A DNA stretch of 64,000 bases from Nemertoderma westbladi. Taxonomy: Eukaryota; Xenacoelomorpha; Nemertodermatida; Nemertodermatidae. Below the pieces are notes generated by a model that was not told the DNA's origin, ran no database searches, and worked only from the letters and a program-made list of their open reading frames with translations. The translations under genes and the position numbers were made by a program. Position 1 is the first letter of the stretch; every line of letters begins with the position of its first letter. Location of the stretch: NCBI GenBank assembly GCA_032718475.1, contig JAUCBJ010005606.1, positions 1 to 64,000 of the forward strand, in the 5' to 3' direction. Positions 20,661 through 31,934 of this stretch are shown piece after piece.

Positions 20661-22360
20661 GCTGAAAGTATCTGTATCAAGTAAAAATATCAAGCACTGA
20701 TTCGTAGGACATTAACAACCCCAAAAAATGTTTACAAATTAATCAAATATTCAATCGTGTTATCTTGATACAAACAATCTCCTTCATTATATGCAGGAAG
20801 AATAATTATATATTATAATGTAAATATGTTTGATTTAAAATGAGAAATTAAATTTAATCACATAATATCAAAGTTCACTCAAAGTTGCTACCTATTGATT
20901 ACAAGAAATAATAGAGTTCATAATGGTTTACAATAAATAGTTAATTAAACAATTTAGTTGTTATTTAAAGCTATAATAATACCATAATAAATTAATTAGT
21001 TTAACTTCCATTACATCTTCGATAATAACTCTATTCCGGGGGGTGTAAACGCTAAGTCGACAATCATCGGTAATTATCAATTGAAGGAAAAGAACAGGTT
21101 ATAGGGGAAGAATATTCTGGCTAAAACAATAAACCAGAGTCCAATTCACAGATTACAGCTTCATATTTGTATTAGCAGTGAGTGTAAGTTGTGGTCGTAG
21201 CCAAAACGTATACATCCCTTTGAAGTGAGTAAATCCTAATCGTAACGCACATGGTGTTTACATTCACACAAAAATAGCTCCCCAGTGCCTATTCTATTGT
21301 AAAAAGTACCCCCCCCTCCTGTATAAATCAGATATGGGAAAATAACCCTATGCGTCAAAAATACAAAACTCAGGTTTCAAATTTTTCTTTCAATAATGGG
21401 TAAGCGAATCGCTGTTGTATGAAATAAACAGCCACAGTTCCAGACAATGGGGCTATACATTATACAAGTGCGTTTCCATACGTCCGTTGATGATTAGTTT
21501 CTTGTCCTTGCCATCTTAACCAGATCAACCCGCTCTGCCACTGTCTGACTCCATAACTCTCGCATTATATCACATTAACGTATCTATAGTGCATTATACT
21601 AGGCCCTGTCATTTACACCACTTTTTTATGTGCTATTTCGATTTTCCCTACCGCATTTTGTTTTGTATAATTTATCCGCTCCGTCCAGTCAAAGGCGTGC
21701 TGCACTTTACGTAATTCGAATTCACTGAATCGAATCATCGAATTTCATTTACAACCGTTTCGTTTTAAATTAACCGTCCTGCTATTTTTTAAGTTAATTG
21801 TAAAATTCTTGAAAATAACTTTTCATAAAAACTCAGAAATTTGTATCATTATGAGTTTGTAAATTATTTTTCTTTGTCTTTATGTGTCACATACTTTTCA
21901 TTTGGTTCAAACTACCCCGTTTGAGGCGTTAAACCAGTTGAACGAACTATAATACAAACATACAGCTAAACTACGCCATATCCATACTATTAATTATACT
22001 CTGTTTAAATGGCGGCGTGGCATAAAAACCCTCCGATTTCTCAGAAAATGTTTATGAATTTAATGAAATTTATTACAGTTAAATGGTGTTACAGCACTAT
22101 TTTTTTTTGCGAAAGTCACAATTATAAATTTTGCACTATTAATACCTGGTGTCATCCGTAAATACATTTGGATTTATAACTATTACTTTCATCCAACACT
22201 TTTTACATAATATGTAAGTAAGTAGAATAGTTAATTACAGAAACAGCAGAACCAGTACTCATATTTGGGACTCTATGCTGGGCTCTATATGCTGAAGACA
22301 TGCCTTCCCATTAGTATTCGAAGGTCTTCACATGACTTCCTTGCCCACAATGACAATCAC
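20661..22360. other. AT-rich spacer
   Basis: No gene recognised. 20735-20900 is homologous to 6310-6510 (see that entry). A C-run interrupts at about 21309. The rest is unique-looking AT-rich sequence. Confidence 0.45.
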
Positions 22361-22362
22361 AG

Positions 22363-22970
22363 CTAACAGAAGTTGTATACATTCTCAAGCACACCATCCT
22401 TTATGCTCATACGTTCAGACATTTCTTGAGGACTGTCAAAGTTAACTGTCAAAATTGAGGTCTTCTTAGAGTTAACACATACACCAACACTAGAAGCAGC
22501 ATGTTCTAATGATCTGAGGAGATGTTGGGCTCCCTGTAGTGATTCTGAGAGTACTACTAAGTCATCAGTAAAGTCTAGATCAGGTACTTGGCTGGATTTC
22601 CTCGACTTCTGCAACCAGTAGATGTGTTACCATAACCATAACCCCATCGTTATTATGATGATCTAAGGACATGTGTAGGACATATTTAACCACAATTATG
22701 AATAAGGATAGTGCATATTACCAATGACTTTGGCGAGATTTGCCAATTCTTCAAGGCCGGCGTCCTTTCAGAGGCGTCTTACTTTCTCCATTAGGCTGCT
22801 AAAGCACAAGATTGTGAACAAACTGGTCCTAAAGGCGAAAGCAATATCCTGCAAAGCGGAGGCGGCTCTGTCCAAGTGTCAAGCTTGGGGGAACCAATGA
22901 GACACCTCCAATGTTATATAGTGTCTGGTTGTAGATGTGTGCATTGTACTTGACACAGTGAACCCGGCGG
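22363..22970 (-). mobile_element. LINE fragments (second RTE-like family)
   Basis: The minus strand encodes LDFTDDLVVLSESLQGAQ (motif C with TDD in place of ADD) and SSVGVCVNSKKTS at 22600-22440, and a separated C-terminal piece at 22970-22740 (RRVHCVKYNAHIYNQTL, RLRFAGYCF). This is the family at 6955-7946 with the order interrupted by deletion or rearrangement. Inactive. Confidence 0.75.
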
Positions 22971-23538
22971 CATATTATACAATAATATATAAAATACAAT
23001 GTGTAGACTTTATTTACCGCTTGTCCCAAACACACTGTCTCTATACTTTATAAGGGGGATGGGGAATCGAGAGGGGAAATAAATACATTACTGTATTTAC
23101 TGTGCCATATGCAACTTTTATTGTTAATATAAATATATTCTTATTATTATCAATGAACATAGGGAATTAGATGTGATTCTCTGAAGCTATCTGGATAGTG
23201 TCTACACCACAAATAATAAACCAAGTGCGACTGAAATCTCAGTAAATAATACTCGGAAAGTTGTAAGATAAATCGTCACCTACTCTGTTTCTGGACCACT
23301 TGGTTGGTCCGTTTGGGGACGCCTCAAACACCAATCTCCTGATTATTCATTCATATAACATTATTGATGTTGGCCCTGTCAAAGCAACGTAGTAGGTGTG
23401 CTGTAGCTAATACTAATAATGAAAAAAATTTCGTACGAGAGATTATGGTGGAAGATATTAAGAGATAGACTGATGGCCAATTGATTTCGTAAAATAGATT
23501 TACCATTGAATTAACTGTTCTGGTCTTATATAATAGTT
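22971..23538. other. AT-rich 5' flank of receptor B
   Basis: No recognisable gene. Presumed to hold receptor B's promoter and 5' leader; no motif can be assigned with confidence. Confidence 0.4.
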
Positions 23539-26500
23539 ATGTATACCTGCATATATATCATTGCCATTTATTACTTAGTTTTGCTTCCCGAGAGTTACAG
23601 TTATTTCACTGTGAATAATTTCAATATATTAGGTACAACAAACTCCAAAAATATATCATACCCTAATCCAGTTGATAAATCAGTATGTTTTCAATGCAGC
23701 TGTTCCTCTTTGACGGGGACAACATGCAAATTAAAATCCGAAGACATAAATTCTGGAAGGGCTTTTGTCACCTGCAAAAATCCATATTCTGGCCTTTCCA
23801 AATGGTCATATAAGGGTCAGTCTTTAACTCCTATAACGTTTGTCCAACCTGATACAACGCATTTCTTTATTAATAATGTTAACTACTGGAAGGATGAGAT
23901 TGCCCCGACCCTAGAGTGTAGTGGAAATGGCTTTGCTAATAGTTGTTTGTTCAAATGTTCCATTGATCTTCAAATTCAATATCCAGCTGAACGGGTCGAG
24001 ATTTATTATGGGATCTTACCTTTAAATGATTTAAGGGTCAAAGAAGGAGACGATGTTGATTTGCGTTGTGAGTATAAAGATGGTAATCCTCCAACCCAAT
24101 ACCATAAATGGTATAAAGATGAAGAAATGATAGAACATAAAGATTCGAAGTTCCTTAATTTGAAAAAAATATCAAAGCATGAGGCAGGGCAGTATAAATG
24201 TGAAGCCTTAACGAGATATTGGGATGGAGTGATTGAATCTACATCTTCAAAACTTGGTAAAATTACAGTTGAATATTGTGACAACATGATCTTGCACCTT
24301 GGGATGACTTGGGAATCACCACAACCAAACCAAATTTTAAATTACGATGTCACAATTATTGTTAATGAAATGGTCAAATTTGAGTGGAAATTTGATTCAA
24401 CAACAAACATGTACTTTTTATGGACACAGGGTACCAGTATACAAGAGACTGGTAGCGGAATAAAGTTCATTGCAAGGAAAGACAGTCAAGGGAGTTTGTT
24501 AGCTGAAGCTGTATGTAGCTTTCAGTGCCAAACATGTGAAGTGGTGAGATACAAAGCAAACATAACAATTGACGTTGTATATTGTATAGATGCAAAACTC
24601 ATTATTACTTATAATGGGATTCCAGCCTCAACCCTAAATGATGGCAATGTTCTTGTTATAAGAGATAGTGAGGTTGTGTTGCAAATGGAAGTTGATGCTA
24701 ATATTGAACTTTTTTACAGCTGGAAGGGGCCTGGTATAATAAACTCAAATATACCTCAACAAGTTTTTATTGCAACAACCAATAGTAACGGCCAATTCAA
24801 TGCCTCTGTGTCATGTTTATATGACAAATCTTTAGAATATGCAAAAGATTACTCTTTCAATTTCAACTTGACAATTGGAATTCCTCCTGAGCTAGACAAT
24901 CCAGAACAAGTTGAGGAAGTTGATAAACATGAAAATGTTACAATGAAATGTGAAGCCTGGAGCAATCCGCCACCAAGAGGTGACTATGGAGTTGTAGAGT
25001 GGCGATTTCAAAATCCAAACAATGACCCAATTAGGCCAGACAACAAGACGAAATTGATCACCATAGATTCTAAAGATTTGACAAATAATGGAAAAATTAT
25101 AAAATGGTATACTATAACATCGTTAACTATTGTGAACGCTGTGGTACAAAATGGCGGAGAATATTATTGCGATTTTATTAATGGTGTTGGGGTAAAGGGA
25201 AGTGGTGTAATTGAATTGATCATCAGAAGAGAACCGGAAAGAATTGATGTGAAATCAATAGAAGTTGAATGGCTCAATGCAACACAAATGAAAATATCTT
25301 GGCAAGAAAGCGATAATGGTGGTTATACACAGTATTATCAGATTGAGTTATATGAATTTCCATTGAATCCTATACTGAAAGAAGAACCAACTAATGAAAC
25401 ATCTCTAAATCTCTTACAAAAGTTAAACCTTAGTGAGGGCAATAGTGAATTTGTTCAAAGTGGCGTCAGTGAAAATTATGAATATCAGCTATACTATCAA
25501 TCATGTAATAGGCTGGGGTGCACTGTCAAAGAACATGAATATATCAAATATAACTATACCTCTACCAAATTAACCGAATCAACACAAGGTCTCAGTGAAA
25601 GAACAACAATTACCATTGCTGTTGTTATATCTGTAACAATTATTATTAGCATAGCAATTGCTTTATACTATATTATATTTCGAATAACAAGAAAACCAAA
25701 GAAGTGTGAAGAACCTCTTGTAAATACTTCACAAGGAAAAACAGAAAATGATGTTTGCATTGAATATATAGAATATGGATCAGCCAATTATGCAAATAAT
25801 AGGAAATCTCTAACTGAATACAAAACTAAAACAAACCGGGAATCATTACGCTCAAATGACTCAACAAAAGATGCCGCAGATATATATGCAGAATATGCGG
25901 TGTCTGGTAGTTCAATGGAGGAACTTAAGAAAGAGCTGAAAAGTGCAAAAAACGATTTAGTTCTTAAAAATACAAAGAATGATCAATGTGTATCGAATGT
26001 TCCTCCAAGAAATGTTACCTTTGGTGTTAAGGACCATTCACGCTTCTCCACTGCAGTCCCAGATGCTCATGACAACCAAGTCACAGTAGATAATGACGAC
26101 TATGTGGAACTTGGGAGTGAAACCTACTACACTACAGACACTATTAATGTGACTAAACCAACTGAACAACCAACACCAACAACACAAACAACAAAACAGA
26201 AGGGTTACTTGAAGAGGTTACGGGCACTAGCTAAGAGTTTCTCCAAGAATGCTATTAATTCACCCAAGAATGATAACCCAGTTGACCATGAATACTTTGT
26301 CTATGATTGTCAACACAAAATCAATTCCCAAGGGAGGAAAGGGACATCTATGACTACTGATAATCCTGCATTTTTACCAGATCCCGAAGATAACTCACTC
26401 AGCTATATTCCAACAACCTCAAGTGAACGATTGAATACCAATAGATGGAGTTCAAATACAACAGACAATGACCAGGAACCTGCAGAATATTTTGTAATTG

Positions 26501-26979
26501 AACGACACAACTCCATGGAATGTCTGGAAGTTGAATATGGAAGTTCAACGTCTTTCCCAAATACTAAAATAAAACAAATGCAGAGTTTTAAAGGCACAAT
26601 CGGAAATGTGATGCCTAAATCTAATTTAAGGAATGTCAAAGAAATTAAATCAAAAGATGCCGGCTATGTAGACCAAGAGGCTAATTCTGGAATATATTCT
26701 TCAGTTATAAAACAAGTAAAAAAAGAAAATGATAAACCAATTCATATTCCTGGAGTTGTTAGATCAGAAGATGTAGATAAATACCACCAAAATGATGATG
26801 ATACTGCAGTATATACAACCGTTGTAAAACCGCTAGGGAAAACAGAAGATAAACCAAAAAATATTCCTGGTCTTATAGTTCAACCAAATGAAGAGCTTGA
26901 TGGATCTGATACAGAAAAACCGGATATTCCAGAATATAGTCCGGCACTTTTTAACATTGTTGATTATAAAGAGTGGTAG
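23539..26979 (+). CDS. receptor B: single-exon Ig/FN3 transmembrane receptor
   Basis: 1146 codons from ATG 23539 to TAG 26979, no intron. Same architecture as receptor A: signal peptide, cysteine-rich module, canonical Ig (VDLRCEYKDG, HKWYKDEE, AGQYKCEA), two Ig-like modules opening YCDN and YCID, I-set-like Ig ending GEYYCDF, FN3-like domain, transmembrane helix about 691-714, tyrosine-rich tail. The signal peptide, cysteine module, first Ig and first Ig-like module differ strongly from A; from the YCID module on (24576) the two are nearly identical, except for a short patch in the membrane-proximal Ig. The tail keeps YVEL, YFVI, YSSV and YTTV. It ends NIVDYKEW, probably the ancestral C-terminus. 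Polyadenylation-like AATAAA at about 27112 and 27156. Likely a cell-surface recognition receptor; ligand unknown. Confidence 0.9.
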   Translation: MYTCIYIIAIYYLVLLPESYSYFTVNNFNILGTTNSKNISYPNPVDKSVCFQCSCSSLTGTTCKLKSEDINSGRAFVTCKNPYSGLSKWSYKGQSLTPITFVQPDTTHFFINNVNYWKDEIAPTLECSGNGFANSCLFKCSIDLQIQYPAERVEIYYGILPLNDLRVKEGDDVDLRCEYKDGNPPTQYHKWYKDEEMIEHKDSKFLNLKKISKHEAGQYKCEALTRYWDGVIESTSSKLGKITVEYCDNMILHLGMTWESPQPNQILNYDVTIIVNEMVKFEWKFDSTTNMYFLWTQGTSIQETGSGIKFIARKDSQGSLLAEAVCSFQCQTCEVVRYKANITIDVVYCIDAKLIITYNGIPASTLNDGNVLVIRDSEVVLQMEVDANIELFYSWKGPGIINSNIPQQVFIATTNSNGQFNASVSCLYDKSLEYAKDYSFNFNLTIGIPPELDNPEQVEEVDKHENVTMKCEAWSNPPPRGDYGVVEWRFQNPNNDPIRPDNKTKLITIDSKDLTNNGKIIKWYTITSLTIVNAVVQNGGEYYCDFINGVGVKGSGVIELIIRREPERIDVKSIEVEWLNATQMKISWQESDNGGYTQYYQIELYEFPLNPILKEEPTNETSLNLLQKLNLSEGNSEFVQSGVSENYEYQLYYQSCNRLGCTVKEHEYIKYNYTSTKLTESTQGLSERTTITIAVVISVTIIISIAIALYYIIFRITRKPKKCEEPLVNTSQGKTENDVCIEYIEYGSANYANNRKSLTEYKTKTNRESLRSNDSTKDAADIYAEYAVSGSSMEELKKELKSAKNDLVLKNTKNDQCVSNVPPRNVTFGVKDHSRFSTAVPDAHDNQVTVDNDDYVELGSETYYTTDTINVTKPTEQPTPTTQTTKQKGYLKRLRALAKSFSKNAINSPKNDNPVDHEYFVYDCQHKINSQGRKGTSMTTDNPAFLPDPEDNSLSYIPTTSSERLNTNRWSSNTTDNDQEPAEYFVIERHNSMECLEVEYGSSTSFPNTKIKQMQSFKGTIGNVMPKSNLRNVKEIKSKDAGYVDQEANSGIYSSVIKQVKKENDKPIHIPGVVRSEDVDKYHQNDDDTAVYTTVVKPLGKTEDKPKNIPGLIVQPNEELDGSDTEKPDIPEYSPALFNIVDYKEW

Positions 26980-27640
26980 TAACTATAATATAAAGATAAT
27001 CTCCTAACAGATAGAGGGAAAATTAAATTGGCGCAAGGCGGCAAGTTGGCCATCACGGAAAATTACTTTCTCGACTCGCTGAATTAATAATATTAATTAT
27101 CAATTAAGGGAAATAAAAAGAAGCAGGATACAATAGCATGTTAATTAATCAAAACAATAAATGAGAATCAATAGCGCAGGATATAAATTATTATTATTTT
27201 GACGATAACTAGCTGTAATAGTAATTTGTTTCCAAGAGTCCCCAACCATAATAGAAAAACAACTTTCATCTCTACAATTTAATATACATTCCAATTTTGT
27301 GCTTTTGAAAATACTGGTTAAAAATTATGTCCTAAGTATAATTAATTATAAGTGTATTTAAATAAATCAACGATTGTTTTACAAATTATTACATTAATAT
27401 TATTACAGTTACTTTAATAATATTGTAAGAAATACTTTGTATGTATTACCAATAATATTATTAAAAATATTATAATATGTACATCCTTACACTTAATATA
27501 AATATATTATAACCCAAGAAAGACCCAATTGTTTTACAATCCAAAACTCTTCAGAATTTGGTTTCGGTTTATATATTGATAAGATTAAATTCATACTTTT
27601 CTCAACTCCTATATTACCATATTATTATGTCCAAAAGAAT
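26980..27640. other. 3' flank of receptor B, AT-rich
   Basis: Holds the candidate AATAAA signals at about 27112 and 27156. No other feature seen. Confidence 0.45.
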
Positions 27641-28065
27641 ACACGTTCGTGGGACCTTCGCGCAGCACGAGGCTCAGTTATCAGATACAGGTCAAAATCG
27701 AGAAATTCTATCCCAAAATCGGCATTTAAGACATTTAACCAAACCGCCAATAAGAATAAATCAAAGAAGAGAGAAAGGGGGAACCTTTCTCTTAATCTGC
27801 ACGACTGCCGGACCACCCCAACCCAAAGACACACAGAGGATTAATGTAAGGCAGAGGTATTAACAGGAAAATTGTGTTTTAAATTTTAGGCGAATAGGCG
27901 TTCCAATTTGTAAAAAATATTAAAACTTACCTTATGCGGATAGTATTGATACTGAAATATTAATTTATCATGCTCGCTTACTTTCGTCGCTCGCCCCACA
28001 ACAGACACACCGATTGAGTTAGTTGTACCTGTATGCTAAGCTCGCTTACTTTCGTCGCTATAAAA
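27640..28065 (+). repeat. copy of dispersed repeat R
   Basis: The left end (CGTGGGACCTTCGCGCAGCACGAGG) and following 150 bp match 39177-39330 and 2565-2703. The right end (GCTCGCTTACTTTCGTCGCTCG at about 27973, with ACAGACACACCGATTGAGTT) matches the unit amplified at 40562-41573. The interior present at 39400-40500 is absent here, so this is an internally deleted copy. Confidence 0.65.
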
Positions 28066-29340
28066 CACTATAACAAATAAATACTAAATAACTAAATAAA
28101 TACTATAAAAAAAATAGTAAATAAAAAATAAATATTTTTAGTGATGGAAAAATACGTGCCGTTTAAAAACACTAACCGAGTAAAGCTAACCACGGCAAAG
28201 TCTATGGTGATATCCTGTTGACGCAAAACCTCTATGGATGAGGCATGAAGCACTTCCGCATCGCATATGCGCAACCAAACAGTATAGTTCTCGAACTTCT
28301 CGCAGCGGAATGCGGAGGGGCTTCTAATAAAAACTCATGATCCTCCTCCCACTGTCTACCAACCCGCAATTTAATAACAGTTTAATTATATTAAAATATT
28401 ACATTTAGGGAATATATTACAACAAATATGGTAAATAAATCCTGATATCACAGGTAACAGTTTAAAACTATACTAACAATCATCTTCATACATCCCTTCT
28501 TTGACCAATTTCACTAAAATATACTATATAAAAAAAATTCTAAAAAAACTAATATTGTATTGTACTGACGACATAGTTTCTTTCCAGACTGCAAGCAATC
28601 TGTAACCATAAAAATCAATCTGTTACTGCAGTACTCTACTACAGGTTGCAGGTGGATGCCCTGAAACACGTTAGTCCTTAAAGTCAGTAGGCAGGCAGTA
28701 GGCCTATTTATACCGGTAGGTAGTAAGGCAGTAAGGTGTAAAAAAAGAGGTAGATGAGCCACACAAATACAGGAATTTAATAATAACAAAATAAAGAGGT
28801 AACAAAAAATAAAAAAAAGAGGCATAAAAGTCATAATGTGATTATACATTATAATAATATAGAACGTTGGTCTGACGTAGCCCGGTAGGGCGAAAACGTT
28901 TACGACTAAATAGTGTTTTTGCTTTATAGTCAGACGTTGAAGACCCCATACTTACCTAAACTTCGGCTTGGTAATTATTATTTTAATTATAATGGAACCA
29001 CTGCTAATAGCCTACCGCTTTATATCTGACAAGATTAAACATCATCCGAAATTATCATGGATGACAAAGCCTCGCACTTTGCCGGGAGGCGAGGTGGAAA
29101 TAGACCATAGCGGGAACAGGCGGGCGTGCCAAATTCTCCCAAATTCCATATGGGCCGTGTGGTCGAGGGCTGACGGCTAGCCTTGTCAGCCAATCTCCAT
29201 TCTTGTTCTTGGTGGTCCTCTAGATAGCTTCAATAGGCTGGAAGAGTACCAACTGCCACCTCATTCTTCTCCCTGTATATGGCATCCTGCGGAATTTGCG
29301 ACTCCTTTAGTACCTGAGACAATTTGGCATTAAGGTTATG
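28066..29340. other. spacer with GGTAG..GAAAACGTTT motif
   Basis: 28868-28903 has GTCTGACGTAGCCCGGTAGG followed by GCGAAAACGTTTAC, discussed in findings. No gene was recognised in the rest, which includes moderately GC-rich unique-looking sequence at 29040-29290. Confidence 0.4.
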
Positions 29341-29399
29341 GACATTTACATTTAGATGTAGGGCCTAATATTATGGTTTTGTTCAGAAATGAAATGGAA

Positions 29400-29510
29400 A
29401 AAATGAGAAAGTGCGTCACCAGGGGTGGAACCAGCGCTATACGTACGTTTCAGCATATCAGGCCCCATCAGTAGCGCTAACCAGTTCAGCCACTTGTCCC
29501 TGACATTCAC
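29400..29510 (-). mobile_element. tRNA-like / SINE fragment, third type
   Basis: Minus strand: A-box-like AGTGGCTGAACTGGTTAGCG (about 29493-29474) and B-box-like GGTTCCACCCC (29431-29421), about 45 bp apart. Looks like a tRNA-derived head with a variable-arm-sized spacing. No acceptor-stem pairing could be confirmed, so it is called as a SINE fragment, not a tRNA. Confidence 0.45.
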
Positions 29511-29659
29511 TATCCCACCTAATCCACTTCTATTGAACAGGCAGTCTTAAGTTGCACATATTTCTGAACAAAACCATACATAATATTACATCTTTAATTA
29601 CAGTTGCATTAACTGCTCAACTCCAATTTATTTATTTACATTTGGGGCCTTTCCGGACA

Positions 29660-29885
29660 AGATAGCATCCGAAACAACCTATATCCCATGAATAGAGGCG
29701 GCATGTGCCGGGTCTTTTTGCATTTTTTGATCCTTCAGATCAACTCCACCATGCAGAGCTGGGAAGAGAAAAAGGTCCTCATCAACATCGTTCACATGAG
29801 TCCCAAACAATGCAGGGATGTAGGTGGACAGTATTGCTGTCTGTATTGGGGGAAAATCGGCGACATCTGTTGGGACAACTCCCAA
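29660..29885 (-). pseudogene. reverse-transcriptase C-terminal remnant
   Basis: The minus strand reads AILSTYIPALFGTHV, DLFLFPALHGGVDL and DPAHAASIHGI, matching the IPALxG...ERxLLxLPxRxGGLGI...ASI pattern that ends many invertebrate retroelement RT ORFs. About 68 codons remain. Its 5' side is cut by the 19-bp minisatellite, whose unit resembles the adjoining coding sequence. Confidence 0.5.
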
Positions 29886-30672
29886 GAGTTAGTACAACTC
29901 CCAAGAGTTAGTACAACTCCCAAGAGTTAGTACAACTCCCAAGAGGTAGTACAACTCCCAAGAGGTAGTACAACTCCCAAGAGTTAGTACAACTCCCAAG
30001 AGTTAGTACAACTCCCAAGAGTTAGTACAACTCCCAAGAGTTAGTACAACTCCCAAGAGTTAGTACAACTCCCAAGAGGTAGTACAACTCCCAAGAGTTA
30101 GTACAACCCCCAAGAGTTAGTACAACTCCCAAGAGGTAGTACAACTCCCAAGAGTTAGTACAACTCCCAAGAGTTAGTACAACTCCCAAGAGTTAGTACA
30201 ACTCCCAAGAGTTAGTACAACTCCCAAGAGGTAGTACAACTCCCAAGAGTTAGTACAACTCCCAAGAGTTAGTACAACTCCCAAGAGTTAGTACAACTCC
30301 CAAGAGTTAGTACAACTCCCAAGAGGTAGTACAACTCCCAAGAGTTAGTACAACTCCCAAGAGTTAGTACAACTCCCAAGAGTTAGTACAACTCCCAAGA
30401 GGTAGTACAACTCCCAAGAGTTAGTACAACTCCCAAGAGTTAGTACAACTCCCAAGAGGTAGTACAACTCCCAAGAGTTAGTACAACTCCCAAGAGTTAG
30501 TACAACTCCCAAGAGTTAGTACAACTCCCAAGAGTTAGTACAACTCCCAAGAGTTAGTACAACTCCCAAGAGTTAGTACAACTCCCAAGAGTTAGTACAA
30601 CTCCCAAGAGGTAGTACAACTCCCAAGAGTTAGTACAACTCCCAAGAGTTAGTACAACTCCCAAGAGGTAGT
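29876..30672. repeat. 19-bp minisatellite (about 42 copies)
   Basis: Unit CAACTCCCAAGAGTTAGTA, extremely homogeneous; the only common variant is GAGGTAG for GAGTTAG, scattered irregularly. Starts abruptly at the edge of an RT remnant. Confidence 0.95.
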
Positions 30673-31934
30673 CCGATTCGGCGTGGCGGGACCTAGTCAT
30701 CCTGGTAAGGCTGTCCGATGGTACTCTTTTGCCACTTTTATTACTTATTCAGTCAGCCCATATAGTCTCGCACTATGTGTCGCCTGTTTTACACAGGGCA
30801 AAGTCAAACAAGCCAGTAGATATGTTATCACTAAGGCCAAATGGTATGCTTTTAGATTTACTATTACTTGGTCGGGACTGGTACTAAACACTAATAATAA
30901 GTATTCCTAAGCAAATCGTTCACTGACATTAACCAAATATTTCAGCCCTGACGCATCAAAGGGTAAGATGCGCCATGACATCGCGCCATGACATCACGGC
31001 ATATTATATTATACATAGATACATGCATACACCATTACATTCATAAATACATACACACGTGGGCATCACCACTATCACCGGCCGACCCCACATGTAACAC
31101 GTCCAGATTTCGTAATCACCATTGTGAAATCTCTAGTCATATTATCTTTTAGTGAGTTTCAGGAATGTCAGTGACTGACGACCGCATTTCCTTTCTCCAG
31201 CCGGTTTACATAGATCATAGTACCACGTTAGCTGTTGCAGACAAGTCTCACATAGATCATAGTACCCCATTAGCTGTGGCAGACAAGTCTCATCCATTGT
31301 GCCTGCAAGGTGCTTCTAGATTTTGGTAATAAGACGTTGCTATCCAATGACTTGTTAATTAAGTGAACATTGTATCTTATGTTATGAGGTCTGCGCATCA
31401 TCCTGGTGTATGTTTTTATGCACTAACTTGTTGCAAAAATTTGTAGTTTTAGAGACAAACGTTTGGTATCATCCTACAGTGATTTAATTACAGCAAAATC
31501 TCATCGCGGGGATCCCATAGGTCGCAAGTATCATAAACATGCGTGGGCGGGAGAGAATCACAGGTCTTGAAGAATTCTACAAAGATGATTTGAAGATGAA
31601 TGACTTTCCACGTTGACAACTCTTCAATGCCCCCTCGAAGCTGCAGAGTTACAGTCCATTGGCGCGGGTCGGGCTTTGGGGATGGGGCAGGTCTGCGGGG
31701 GTTCGATCTGGCTACCCAATACTGATGAGTGGAATATGGGTGCAACATTATTGTTAAATTTTCTAAACTTTAATTAAATTTAACTCTTTATACAGTATGT
31801 ATTTTCATCATGTATAACCATTAATTATTGTATCCATATATTATATTAATTATATAGTATTTGATGATTTACTAAAAAAAAAAAAAAAAAAAAGGTGGTT
31901 TATATAATATATATATAATATAGTAATATAAATA
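30673..31934. other. spacer with 42-bp direct repeat and poly(A)
   Basis: 31208-31291 holds a 42-bp segment twice (ACATAGATCATAGTACC...GACAAGTCTC). An A-run of about 20 lies near 31875 in TA-rich sequence. No gene recognised. Confidence 0.5.

Noticed and set aside
24006-24287. Minus-strand ORFs inside the receptors
   Set aside because: Antisense shadows; the + strand frame has the domains and the intact length.
29400-29510. Functional tRNA gene with long variable arm
   Set aside because: Only A- and B-box-like sequences; no acceptor stem or clear anticodon arm.
31670-31730. SINE suggested by GGGTTCGATCTGG
   Set aside because: B-box-like sequence alone; no A box at the right distance.
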